Source of the DNA: a virus | DNA length: 64,000 nt | Virus record (IMG/VR): IMGVR_UViG_3300024999_000040 | Span: 84,717 to 148,716 of that record | Strand: one strand, 5' to 3' | Shown here: positions 34,214 through 41,750 of the stretch, piece by piece | Layout of the letters: each line of letters starts with the position of its first letter | Position numbering within the stretch: the first letter of the stretch is position 1 | Notes under the pieces: model-generated | Database searches by the model: none | Seen by the model: the letters and a program-made list of their open reading frames with translations, nothing else | What the model was told of the DNA's origin: nothing | Translations under genes and position numbers: made by a program

Positions 34214-34369
34214 ATATAAATAGAGCAAACCAGATAATTTTGTCACGCTTCTTAGGGATGAAGCTCATACATGTAAACCTTGTACTTTGGTTTTACGGTT
34301 CTCATTCTCGAGTCAACCGCATTATGTTGTGATTACCTCTGTTTTGCTTGCCCTTCGCTCTATGTTATT

Positions 34370-34398
34370 ATTATATCTATTTAGTTAAATCTTGTCAA
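34370..34398 (-). promoter_or_regulatory. Consensus promoter of the structured RNA/tRNA region
   Basis: TTGACA-17-TATAAT on the minus strand, both hexamers perfect. The spacer includes TTAACTAAA ending 4 nt before the -10 box. Transcription would start near 34363 and run through both tRNAs toward the sigma-factor gene; I see no clear terminator in between. Confidence 0.9.
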
Positions 34399-34425
34399 GC
34401 ATATATCAAAAAATATTTTAAAAGA

Positions 34426-34797
34426 TTACGCATTACTTTGATAACAATCCTGACACACAATAAATGGTCTTCCTATACTAGAATTTTCATTATAATCATA
34501 TTCAAGTTCCTGTGATATAACACAATTTGTTGAACCACAATTTAGACATTTAATCTCAAACCCTTTGTCTTGTTCGTCATATTCTGGTTCTGACTCAGGA
34601 CACATTAGATCGCACATCTGTTTTAACTCAGGATGCAGTTTAGAGCAATATTCTGGATAACATCTCTGTGAACCACATAGGTTACATGCTTCTGGTATTA
34701 TAATTTCTTCTGTTGTTTCTTCTGGAGTTTTGGATTCTACTCGACTCCACTCATAATCATCACCTGTATGATTTGTAAAATTCGGTTTATCAGTCAT
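34426..34797 (-). CDS. Zinc-finger protein, two Cys clusters
   Basis: 123 residues. Cluster 1 is CNLCGSQRCYPEYC near residue 38; cluster 2 is CLNCGSTNC ... CQDCYQSN at the C-terminus. The second resembles the ribbon of Lar-type restriction-alleviation proteins, but the match is too general to claim. Acidic N-terminus. Function unknown. Confidence 0.6.
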   Translation of the reverse strand: MTDKPNFTNHTGDDYEWSRVESKTPEETTEEIIIPEACNLCGSQRCYPEYCSKLHPELKQMCDLMCPESEPEYDEQDKGFEIKCLNCGSTNCVISQELEYDYNENSSIGRPFIVCQDCYQSNA

Positions 34798-34909
34798 TTT
34801 TTATATCTCCAATCTTTTTTCAAAACTATTATAGCAAAGATTATATTTGCTATTTTTCTTTGTAACACAATTTATGTTACAATCAAAATTTACCGATGAA
34901 ATAGCTTTT

Positions 34910-35146
34910 TTATTTGGTACATTCTAACCATTTTTCTATTTCATCTTTTGCGTTTCTAACTTTTTGTGTATTCATAAGTTTTACTAATATATCATCAGAA
35001 ATATTAAGGTTATAATCTTCGCTAAATTTAGTTGCTAAAGCATAATGTATACTATCATCAAGATAAATATCTCCTTCTTTTGCATCGGATTCAACAGCAC
35101 ATAAAGCTATAGTAATCCCATCAATAATTCTTATTCTAATTGCCAT
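34910..35146 (-). CDS. Hypothetical protein
   Basis: 78 residues, mixed alpha/beta (IRIRIIDGITIALCAVESDAKEGDIYLDDSIHYALATKF). A conserved-looking IHYALA segment suggests a small phage family I have seen without function. Start follows AAAAAGGAGATTTTAATATAA. Confidence 0.55.
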   Translation of the reverse strand: MAIRIRIIDGITIALCAVESDAKEGDIYLDDSIHYALATKFSEDYNLNISDDILVKLMNTQKVRNAKDEIEKWLECTK

Positions 35147-35194
35147 TTATATTAAAATCTCCTTTTTCCTAAAGAAACACTTCATTCAATGTGT

Positions 35195-35662
35195 TCAATC
35201 TTCTATTTCTGAATCTTCATCATCTTCTCTGTAAAAATAATTACTTGCCCAATTACTAACATGTCTTGTCTCAGTTCTTTCGATTTGATAATCTAATCTT
35301 TCGCTACGATAACCACTGTCCCTAATTAACTTTCTTAAAGTAATGCCATATTGTAATTCAGTTTCTATATTGTATAAAATATTTAAAGATAAAGATAATA
35401 TCTCTTTAGTTACTTCTTCAGAAAAATTAAATTCATTTTCACAAATTCTTACACAAATATATTTTGAATCTTTTGTTCCTACATATCCCCATATGCTTTT
35501 TTGTTCTGTTTGATTATTAAATTTAATAGTTATCCATGCTGAATAATATGAAGTAAAATTATATTCGAATTCAGATTCTCTATTTGCTGAAAGTTCTATG
35601 TATTCTACTTCTGGAAAGTATTCGAACATTTTTACTACTTTATAATAATTTTTATTTAACAT
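35195..35662 (-). CDS. Hypothetical protein
   Basis: 155 residues, mixed, aromatic (FEYNFTSYYSAWITIKF), ending in an acidic tail. No recognised domain. An 8-6-8 palindrome lies immediately 5' (35683-35704). Confidence 0.55.
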   Translation of the reverse strand: MLNKNYYKVVKMFEYFPEVEYIELSANRESEFEYNFTSYYSAWITIKFNNQTEQKSIWGYVGTKDSKYICVRICENEFNFSEEVTKEILSLSLNILYNIETELQYGITLRKLIRDSGYRSERLDYQIERTETRHVSNWASNYFYREDDEDSEIED

Positions 35663-35708
35663 TTATTATTCCTTTCAAAACAAAATGAATTCTCCCATTC
35701 ATCGTCTT

Positions 35709-36146
35709 TTAATAATCCAACAAAGTACTATCATTCAAAATATCAAATGCTTTATTATATTTCTTCACTCTTTCTCTATCTTTTTCAGTAACATTTTTAA
35801 GTCTACTTAAATCACTATTATGCTGTAAATCTAATTTTTTAACATATGTAGCAGTAGAATTTTGTTTAACTCTTTTAATATAATCAAAATAATCTTCACC
35901 TTTTCTATGAGTTAAACAATCCAAAGCATTTAATATTTCATCGGAAAATTCACACATGTATTTTAAATAATTCATATCATAATCACTATCTTCAATAACA
36001 TCATGTAATACAGCTACAATTCTTGTTTCATTATTATAGCATTGCATCATCAAATGCAACGGATGTAGTATATATGGCTTTCCTGCTTTGTCTAATTGTC
36101 CTTCATGTGCATTTACAGCTACCTTAATTGCTCTGTCTAAAGTCAT
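35709..36146 (-). CDS. MESH1/SpoT-like HD hydrolase
   Basis: 145 residues consisting of one HD domain of the RelA/SpoT type: AHEGQLDKAGKPYILHPLHL near residue 13, AVLHDVIEDS near residue 45, CLTHRKGEDYFDYIKRV near residue 77, and VKKLDLQHNSDLSRL near residue 103, with KYNKAFDIL at the end. No synthetase or ACT domains, so it is the stand-alone MESH1 form, which removes the 3' diphosphate of (p)ppGpp. In a phage this could keep alarmone low or blunt alarmone-based defence; that is inference. Confidence 0.85.
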   Translation of the reverse strand: MTLDRAIKVAVNAHEGQLDKAGKPYILHPLHLMMQCYNNETRIVAVLHDVIEDSDYDMNYLKYMCEFSDEILNALDCLTHRKGEDYFDYIKRVKQNSTATYVKKLDLQHNSDLSRLKNVTEKDRERVKKYNKAFDILNDSTLLDY

Positions 36147-36191
36147 AACTACTCCCTTCCTTTGAACTTTCCCTTTTAATTACAATTACTC

Positions 36192-36220
36192 TTGTTTTTT
36201 ATTTTTAAAAGTATTATAAT
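36192..36220 (+). promoter_or_regulatory. Possible plus-strand promoter
   Basis: TTGTTT-17-TATAAT on the plus strand, in a 206-base gap. It is unusual because all protein genes run the other way. A hairpin-rich segment begins 7 nt after the -10 box. Confidence 0.5.
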
Positions 36221-36226
36221 AATATT

Positions 36227-36330
36227 AGCAATCATAAGATTGGAGACCCTTATGATTTGCTATATTAAGTTTTTTGTAATTACAATGTTTGCAGATAGGA
36301 GGTGTGATCAAGTACATCTCCTTATTTGCG
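36227..36330 (+). ncRNA. Candidate plus-strand structured RNA
   Basis: Hairpin 1 pairs AGCAATCATAAG with CTTATGATTTGCT; hairpin 2 pairs GCAGATAGGAGGTGT with ACATCTCCTTATTTGC. Hairpin 2 contains two G-T pairs that are G-U wobbles only in plus-strand RNA and would be A-C mismatches in minus-strand RNA, which favours plus-strand transcription. No ORF. No clean terminator, so the 3' end is open. Confidence 0.45.
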
Positions 36331-36352
36331 TTTAATAGGTAAAAACACTGAT

Positions 36353-36757
36353 TTATTTTAATCTATTTAATTCTTTTTTAATTAAATCCATTATAATAGG
36401 ATGGGCAATTATGTTTCTATCCATCATATAAATATCTTTTTTCGGTACTTCTTTATATCCATATCTCTTAGCCCATTTCTTATTTATGCGTTTGCTCTTA
36501 TGCTTCCTTCTTTGAATCTTGTCAACCATAGCTAAACTTTCAATAAATTTATAACCCATCATTTGATACATCATATATTGATTAAACTGAAAATTACTGC
36601 ATGTTAGTGTTGCTTCTTTGGAATGATTAAAACTTACATACTTCATTTTTTCTTCTGAAGAAGAAGATATATCAGCTTTAAAATCGGTTGTACCTATGGC
36701 TACTTCTTTACCATCTTGAGTATATAATTTAAAATTACAAGCGTTATTTATGTACAT
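36353..36757 (-). CDS. Hypothetical basic protein
   Basis: 134 residues. N-terminal half beta-rich with many Cys/Met; C-terminal half basic (QRRKHKSKRINKKWAKRYGYKEVPKK), a likely nucleic-acid-binding stretch. Similar RINKKWAKRYGYK segments occur in phage proteins to my recollection. Function unknown. Confidence 0.57.
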   Translation of the reverse strand: MYINNACNFKLYTQDGKEVAIGTTDFKADISSSSEEKMKYVSFNHSKEATLTCSNFQFNQYMMYQMMGYKFIESLAMVDKIQRRKHKSKRINKKWAKRYGYKEVPKKDIYMMDRNIIAHPIIMDLIKKELNRLK

Positions 36758-36794
36758 ATTTACTCCATTCTACCCAATAGAATCATTATTCTAT

Positions 36795-37112
36795 TTACCA
36801 CTCATATTTAATTTCTTGAAACTCTTCTGGAACACAAGAAGTACAGTTTATTCTATATTTTATCCAATTAATTAATTCAGCTTGTTTATAATAAATATCC
36901 CACCTACAATCATCAACGACTATTAACTGATCAATATAATGCCCTCTTGCATGATTATATGTAGGAAATGTTTTATATATCGTATCATCTTTCATTATTA
37001 TATAATCTTTATATATAGATTTTATTTCAGTGTCATTATCATTTTCAGCTAAAATCCTTATAGCTTTACACGATAATTCAAAATTATAACCAACTACTGC
37101 TATACTTAACAT
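36795..37112 (-). CDS. Hypothetical protein
   Basis: 105 residues. Starts LSIAVVGYNFELSCKAIRILAEN and contains FPTYNHARGHYIDQLIVVDDCRW, which looks like an alpha/beta nucleotide-type fold, but no P-loop is present. No family recognised. Confidence 0.55.
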   Translation of the reverse strand: MLSIAVVGYNFELSCKAIRILAENDNDTEIKSIYKDYIIMKDDTIYKTFPTYNHARGHYIDQLIVVDDCRWDIYYKQAELINWIKYRINCTSCVPEEFQEIKYEW

Positions 37113-37152
37113 TTATTATACTCCCTTCATTAAAAACGATGAAAAATTACTT

Positions 37153-37335
37153 TTATAAGGTTTTACCTTTATCTTCATACTTTGGTCTATCTAATAGAGA
37201 CTTACTATCTTCACAATTCCAAATATCACATTCACTTTCAAATGGGCAATAAGGTTTATTTTCATCATCTAACCTAAAATATTTACAATCTGTACAATAT
37301 ACATGCATATTTTCATCCATATTATACTTCCTCAC
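37153..37335 (-). CDS. Small Cys-cluster protein
   Basis: 60 residues with CTDCKYFRLDDENKPYC and CDIWNC, a typical small zinc-binding protein of phages. The start lies just after the stop of the next small ORF. Confidence 0.57.
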   Translation of the reverse strand: MRKYNMDENMHVYCTDCKYFRLDDENKPYCPFESECDIWNCEDSKSLLDRPKYEDKGKTL

Positions 37336-37459
37336 AATCTAATCCCAAATATTTCATTAACTCAACGATAAATTTCCATCCATAACCACTAAATGTATGT
37401 ACTATAGGATTATCTATTTTTTTATTAATTGTTTTGACTTCTATTATATGGAATTTCAC
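37322..37459 (-). CDS. Small ORF with GTG start (45 aa)
   Basis: The frame encodes HTFSGYGWKFIVELMKYLGLDCEE near its C-terminus, a protein-like segment in a gap otherwise without a gene. Start GTG is inferred from frame limits; no strong ribosome binding site. It overlaps the previous small ORF by about 35 bases, so coupling is likely. Confidence 0.42.
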   Translation of the reverse strand: MKFHIIEVKTINKKIDNPIVHTFSGYGWKFIVELMKYLGLDCEEV

Positions 37460-37544
37460 CTAATACAAAATCTTTAATATCTAATTTTTCATAATTTGAT
37501 ATTGCATATTTTCTTATTCTTAAAAATACGTCTTGTTGACTCAT
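37425..37544 (-). CDS. Small ORF (39 aa)
   Basis: ATG preceded by GAAAGGGAATAT. Product begins MSQQDVFLRIRKYAISNYE. Short but well placed between two genes and with a good start signal. No family recognised. Confidence 0.45.
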   Translation of the reverse strand: MSQQDVFLRIRKYAISNYEKLDIKDFVLGEIPYNRSQNN

Positions 37545-37584
37545 ATATTCCCTTTCTACACGATGAAATTAAAGTTTTATTTAC

Positions 37585-37860
37585 TTAATCTTGAAAATGT
37601 TCAGACTCTATATTATTCAATTTATCTATAATTCTATTTGCATTTTCTGAATATATTGATATAACCGATTTAACATATTCAATATCGTCTTTACTATCAA
37701 AATTCATATATCCAGATAACATATACTCACATTCAGGACAGACAATATGATATATTCCTCTTCCGTATCCATCTCTACAATTTGCCCAAATAATTTTATT
37801 TAATTTGCCATTGAAGTTTTCTTCTAATTTATTACAATTAGGACAGTAAAAAATACTCAT
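37585..37860 (-). CDS. Zinc-ribbon protein
   Basis: 91 residues with CPNCNK at the start and CPECEY near residue 43, forming a zinc ribbon, followed by a helical tail. Preceded by an 8-6-8 palindrome copy on its 3' side. Function unknown. Confidence 0.6.
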   Translation of the reverse strand: MSIFYCPNCNKLEENFNGKLNKIIWANCRDGYGRGIYHIVCPECEYMLSGYMNFDSKDDIEYVKSVISIYSENANRIIDKLNNIESEHFQD

Positions 37861-37870
37861 ACCAAACCCC

Positions 37871-38149
37871 TCATCCCAATCCTAAAGATACCACTGACAA
37901 TATAGCTGAATGAGCTTCATAATCATCTTCTTTTGATATATTATTTCTAGAAATATAATCATCGGAACTTACACAAAGTCCATTACACCAATCAATAAAT
38001 ATCTTTTTTTGAACATCATTCTTTAAAGAGTCTAAATGTTCTTTTTCAACTCTATTTATATATTCTCTTACTGAGTTATCAAAGGCTTTAAAAGTATCAG
38101 ATTCCATAAATTCATCAATATCTGTTTTTACTACATTAAGTAAGTTCAT
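37871..38149 (-). CDS. Hypothetical helical protein
   Basis: 92 residues, helical and acidic (TDIDEFMESDTFKAFDNSVREYINRVEKEH). ATG overlaps the stop of the DUF5662-like gene as ATGA, indicating coupling. No family recognised. Confidence 0.55.
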   Translation of the reverse strand: MNLLNVVKTDIDEFMESDTFKAFDNSVREYINRVEKEHLDSLKNDVQKKIFIDWCNGLCVSSDDYISRNNISKEDDYEAHSAILSVVSLGLG

Positions 38150-38598
38150 AAACTTCTCCTAATTGTATTTCTAAATATTTCTGCCAGTTCATCAGAATAA
38201 CCAAATCTATCTTTATTTATTTCTATACTTTTCATTATATCTCCGTTGTCATGTCTCATTGTTGCTGCCATCCAATCACATATCATTTCTATTAAATCAA
38301 CTAAAGATATATCCTTAATACCATTTTCCCAATGTTCAGGATGATGTTTATTTTGTGAATAGTGATGGTCTAAGGCAGGTTTCATTTCTTTAAGAAATCC
38401 TTTGTATTCTTCTGAACCATATGTGCATCCAGAAAGTTTTGGAGTAAATTCAGTAAAAATATCTATTTCATAATCACCTAATTTTGAATTATCATGACTT
38501 ATTGCTCTTTGTTGCAATTCAAAAATAATTTCATTTATAAAAACATTAACACTATATTTATGTTTATATGTTTCTACCATTGTTTCATATTTTGTCAT
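38146..38598 (-). CDS. DUF5662-like protein
   Basis: 150 residues. Conserved-looking motifs include SHDNSKLGDYE near residue 35, ALDHHYSQNKHHPEHWENG near residue 80, and IEMICDWMAATMRH near residue 112. The many His/Asp residues in helices suggest an HD-like metal site. The family DUF5662 is common in phages and has no established function. Assignment is from memory of the motifs. Confidence 0.65.
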   Translation of the reverse strand: MTKYETMVETYKHKYSVNVFINEIIFELQQRAISHDNSKLGDYEIDIFTEFTPKLSGCTYGSEEYKGFLKEMKPALDHHYSQNKHHPEHWENGIKDISLVDLIEMICDWMAATMRHDNGDIMKSIEINKDRFGYSDELAEIFRNTIRRSL

Positions 38599-38643
38599 TT
38601 TTGTTTTCCTTTCTTTAACCCATTGAAAGAATAGATTTATTGT

Positions 38644-38880
38644 CTATTCTTTATCTTCCCATTCTGATATTACTGGTTGAACCACCAATTTTGCTCTTTC
38701 AGAATAAGTTTTTGTACCACCCCAAAAGAATTCTCCTGCCTCGTTATAAGCTTCAAGTTGTCCTTCATCTGTACGATATTCTGATTTAAAACAGATGGAA
38801 TCATTAAATACAAATAATCCTGCTGGACATTCTTCTAATGTGCAAGCCCAACCTTCAGGCTTTAACACTAATTTTTTCAT
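38644..38880 (-). CDS. Conserved phage protein, unknown function
   Basis: 78 residues with GWACTLEECPAGLFVFND and FKSEYRTDEGQLEAYNEAGEFFWGG, a pattern I recall from many phage genomes (a small beta-rich protein). No function known to me. The start follows GGAAGGAATATATT. Confidence 0.62.
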   Translation of the reverse strand: MKKLVLKPEGWACTLEECPAGLFVFNDSICFKSEYRTDEGQLEAYNEAGEFFWGGTKTYSERAKLVVQPVISEWEDKE

Positions 38881-38923
38881 AATATATTCCTTCCTTTCCG
38901 ATTAAAAAGATTGCTTCGTGGTC

Positions 38924-39196
38924 TTATTGCCACAGTACCCACCAAAATTCCTTAATTGCTTTCCACCAATCATTATATTTAAAATCACAATACCTTCTAA
39001 TATGCTCTATCTTCGTTTCTGGCTCTTGCATATATCCATAAGCATAATGATTAATATAATGTCCACAATTGGCACACACAAGATCATATTCTAAAACAGT
39101 TGAACCATACCCATCTAATCTATCTGTATTGGTTTCTGTTGTTTTGGTGGATTTACATTTAGGACATTTTTCAAGGTTATTCCACTTGTTGAATAT
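38924..39196 (-). pseudogene. Zinc-ribbon ORF without a normal start, in frame behind an amber codon
   Basis: The frame encodes NLEKCPKCKSTKTTETN, then VCANCGHYINHYAYG and an aromatic tail, a clear zinc-ribbon protein of about 90 residues. It has no ATG, GTG or TTG at its 5' end and lies in the same frame as the next small gene, separated only by that gene's TAG and four codons. It may be the distal part of a split gene, a read-through product, or start at ATA/ATT. Confidence 0.45.
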
Positions 39197-39205
39197 GTAT
39201 AAAAA

Positions 39206-39349
39206 CTAATTTCTTATCTTTCCAAATAGCCTAACTTTCATTTCAAATGTAAAAACTGTATCCATACAATCTGGACATTTATCTGGACATTCAGTCCAAT
39301 TATTACAATCATCTAAATTACATGGAGATTTATTATATTTTTGTTCCAT
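39206..39349 (-). CDS. Small Cys-rich ORF (47 aa)
   Basis: ATG preceded by GGAAGGAGAAAT. The product has five Cys residues (CNLDDCNNWTEC, CPDCMD), likely zinc-binding. It ends with TAG and the frame stays open for another ~90 codons beyond (previous entry). Confidence 0.5.
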   Translation of the reverse strand: MEQKYNKSPCNLDDCNNWTECPDKCPDCMDTVFTFEMKVRLFGKIRN

Positions 39350-39394
39350 ATTTCTCCTTCCCAAAAGTGATTAAAAGGCTTCATTTAAAGTATT

Positions 39395-39586
39395 TTAATA
39401 CTCTGTAAATTCATGCCCACAATCATTACATTTACACTCATATTTTATTTTATATGATACTGTTTCCCAATAACTATAATCAAGGCTGCTGTCCATTTTC
39501 TTTTCTTTGACCTCATTATATCTTACTTCTTTTACAACAATATCTGAACTATTACATTTGTCACATGTAAACTGAATTTCCTTCAT
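39395..39586 (-). CDS. Small zinc-ribbon protein
   Basis: 63 residues: FTCDKCNSSD near the start and CKCNDCGHEF near the end give a complete zinc ribbon with a beta hairpin between. The ATG chosen overlaps the TGA of the upstream gene as ATGA; the longer upstream extension would lie within that gene. Confidence 0.62.
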   Translation of the reverse strand: MKEIQFTCDKCNSSDIVVKEVRYNEVKEKKMDSSLDYSYWETVSYKIKYECKCNDCGHEFTEY

Positions 39587-39927
39587 GCTTTCATCTCCCT
39601 CACACCTATAGCACATTCCATACACTGAGTATAGTAATCATCCCAATTACCTGAAGGTAAATCCTTATCTAATAATCCATTTCTTCTCAATAAGTTTCTA
39701 ATAGCCATTCCATCATAATGATGATATCCAATAAACCATTGTGCTTTAGTTTCTGAAGGAGTATTATTATATAGATTTACTAAAAACTTTTTCTCTCCTT
39801 CTTTAAAATCATTGTTTAGAATTTCTACTGCTTTTTGTAATATGTCTTTAGGCAATTCATTAGAACACTTTTCATGATGAGCGTTAAATTCCTCATCTGT
39901 TGGAATTTCGATTATATTACTATTCAT
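39583..39927 (-). CDS. Conserved phage protein, unknown function
   Basis: 114 residues. The C-terminal half WFIGYHHYDGMAIRNLLRRNG and SGNWDDYYTQCMECAIG is a strongly patterned motif I recall from many phage hypothetical proteins. The His-rich YHHYDG may be functional. No assigned activity. Confidence 0.62.
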   Translation of the reverse strand: MNSNIIEIPTDEEFNAHHEKCSNELPKDILQKAVEILNNDFKEGEKKFLVNLYNNTPSETKAQWFIGYHHYDGMAIRNLLRRNGLLDKDLPSGNWDDYYTQCMECAIGVREMKA

Positions 39928-39967
39928 ATATTTTTCCTTTCTTGAAACAACAACAGTTGCTTTTCAT

Positions 39968-40150
39968 TTACTCTTCTAAATATTTATCAAACCAATCAAA
40001 ACAATCTTGCAATAATTGTTTTCTACACCAATAAGTATTTGAACCTTTTGGGTCACGTTTACAATTTCCACAATTTCCTTCTTTGCAAAATTTTAAAGTA
40101 TGATAAAGTTCTACACTTTTATCATCTACAATATTTATTATTTCACACAT
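39968..40150 (-). CDS. Small Cys-rich protein
   Basis: 60 residues from the ATG that follows GAGAAAGGAAATT; an in-frame GTG five codons earlier lies inside the ribosome binding site. Contains CKEGNCGNCKRDPKG and a C-terminal WFDKYLEE helix. Probably zinc-binding. Confidence 0.57.
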   Translation of the reverse strand: MCEIINIVDDKSVELYHTLKFCKEGNCGNCKRDPKGSNTYWCRKQLLQDCFDWFDKYLEE

Positions 40151-40183
40151 AATTTCCTTTCTCACAATGAAATTTATATTTTA

Positions 40184-40243
40184 TTGGCTATACCATATAT
40201 AGATTTATAACATAAAAATATATACAATATATGGTATAGCCAA
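40184..40243 (-). repeat. 17-bp perfect inverted repeat, 26-nt loop
   Basis: TTGGCTATACCATATAT and its exact complement flank an AT-rich loop, directly after the nadV stop. It could be an mRNA-end hairpin acting as a weak terminator or RNA stabiliser for the NAD-salvage transcript. No strong U-tract follows on the minus strand. It touches an 8-6-8 palindrome copy at 40165-40186. Confidence 0.7.
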
Positions 40244-40264
40244 TTGGACAATTACTATATTTAT

Positions 40265-41749
40265 TTAATTACTCATTAGTTTATTTCTTATCTCTGCCAA
40301 AGTTTCATCTCTTATCAATTTACCATCAACAAAAATGTCTTCGAGGATATCTACATCTTTTAACTTCTCTCTTTCAGCTCTGCCTAATCCATCAATATAC
40401 TTAATATTCCCATTTTCATTTACTACGCATACAAGTCCTGTTTGTGATTTCTTGAAGTTTGCTTTATCTGTAACAGGGTCTTTAAATAAGTTCTTTTCTT
40501 TTCCACCAAATACTCCAAAGGTTGACTTCAAAGCAAATCCAAAAGTATCTCTTGTATTATATTGGTAAGTGAAGGAACCAATGCCATAAACCATATTGGT
40601 TGAAGCAAATCCTTTATCCATTAATCTCTTACAAATTTCATCACATCTTTCAAGTGTAATTGCATCTCCATAAATACAACCAATATGTGAATCCAATTGT
40701 TTATAACCTTTATCAGTAATAGTTCCACCAAAAATATCCCAAAGAATCTCTATAACGCCTTTCTGTTCATTTTCATCGGCAGACTCAGAATCACCACAGA
40801 TTATTTTTACAGGATCACCACTATCAGGGCGAATAACAATTCTACCATCTCTTGCCAAAATTTCAGGCTTCAATGTTTTAATAACATTATTCAAAACTCC
40901 CCATAAATCCCATGTATCAGATACTATAGAGGCGAATCCAGAAGGATAAACTTCTGTGATAATTCTTCTATAAGATTCAAGTTCATTCTGTCCGTATGCA
41001 CACATTACCGAGTGTTCCGTAGCTGGTATAGAAGTTCCTACTAATTCCTTTTCTATATTGGCATTGTAAAACTCTTCTAAATACAATATTGCAGGAATAG
41101 TATCTGTTCCAGAAAATGAAAGTAAATGTCCTGCTCCACTTGCTTTAGCAGCATCTAAAGCACTCATACCCCTCATAGAGAAATCATGACCCTGAAATTG
41201 AACTCCACCTAAATCTCCACCTGTTTTTTCAGCATACATATTAAGTAACTGTCTGTATTCATATGCAATAGTAGCACTTGTTGTAGGCTGCCATAAGATA
41301 CATGACATAAGTGTTTCAATATAATTTGTCAACCAAAAAAATTCAGGAATGGTATTTTCAATTGTAAACATAGGAACTCTAATTGGTACTCTTGTTCCTT
41401 CTTTAACAGCTCTGATTTTAAAAGGTAAATATCCAAGTTTATGTAATGCTTCAATATGAGATGCATCTGGATTATCCTTACCAAGAGTATACTTGATCAC
41501 TCTTTTATATTCATCTATAACTTCTTCAGTTGTTCTTGAAAAGAAATTCTCATTGAAATATTTAATAAGATACTCCTTGATAAATGCCTGAAATCCAAAA
41601 GCAACAACCTTGTCAACACCTTTAATTCTTGTCATACGAGGTGTCCATGTGCTAAAAATCATTTCTGTATTTTCTGGATACTGTTCTCTATGTGATACCT
41701 TGTAAAAGTCACATAACAATGTTGCAGGATAAATGTAATTTTTGTTCAT
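40265..41749 (-). CDS. nadV: Nicotinamide phosphoribosyltransferase (NadV/Nampt)
   Basis: 494 residues, the full Nampt length. Characteristic segments: KVSHREQYPENTEMIFSTWTPR at the start, QFQGHDFSMRGM near residue 184, SFSGTDTIPA near 210, the catalytic His in TSIPATEHSVM near 243, IVSDTWDLW, and RPDSGDPVKI near 307. It joins nicotinamide to PRPP to give NMN. It is last in an operon with a PRPP synthetase, so donor and enzyme are supplied together. Phage Nampt is known to take part in NAD restoration against NAD-depleting defences. Confidence 0.95.
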   Translation of the reverse strand: MNKNYIYPATLLCDFYKVSHREQYPENTEMIFSTWTPRMTRIKGVDKVVAFGFQAFIKEYLIKYFNENFFSRTTEEVIDEYKRVIKYTLGKDNPDASHIEALHKLGYLPFKIRAVKEGTRVPIRVPMFTIENTIPEFFWLTNYIETLMSCILWQPTTSATIAYEYRQLLNMYAEKTGGDLGGVQFQGHDFSMRGMSALDAAKASGAGHLLSFSGTDTIPAILYLEEFYNANIEKELVGTSIPATEHSVMCAYGQNELESYRRIITEVYPSGFASIVSDTWDLWGVLNNVIKTLKPEILARDGRIVIRPDSGDPVKIICGDSESADENEQKGVIEILWDIFGGTITDKGYKQLDSHIGCIYGDAITLERCDEICKRLMDKGFASTNMVYGIGSFTYQYNTRDTFGFALKSTFGVFGGKEKNLFKDPVTDKANFKKSQTGLVCVVNENGNIKYIDGLGRAEREKLKDVDILEDIFVDGKLIRDETLAEIRNKLMSN

Positions 41750-41750
41750 A

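Larger units (their letters stand above)
33470..34363 (-). ncRNA. Large structured non-coding RNA region with embedded tRNAs (GOLLD/ROOL-like candidate)
   Basis: About 900 nt with no ORF, transcribed leftward from a perfect promoter. By eye it is crowded with hairpins: an outer pair ATAGAGC/GCTCTAT closing the first ~150 nt, CGGTT/AACCG, AACTCT/AGAGTT, CAATGAT/ATCATTG, GAGTTG/CAACTC, TACGGT/ACCGTA, GAAAGT/ACTTTC, an H-type pseudoknot, and a final domain closed by an 18-bp perfect stem. Two tRNAs lie inside. Large ornate RNAs (GOLLD, ROOL) are known from Firmicute phages, are often beside or around tRNAs, and have this size. Membership is inferred, not shown by alignment. The 5' and 3' ends are approximate. 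Confidence 0.6.
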
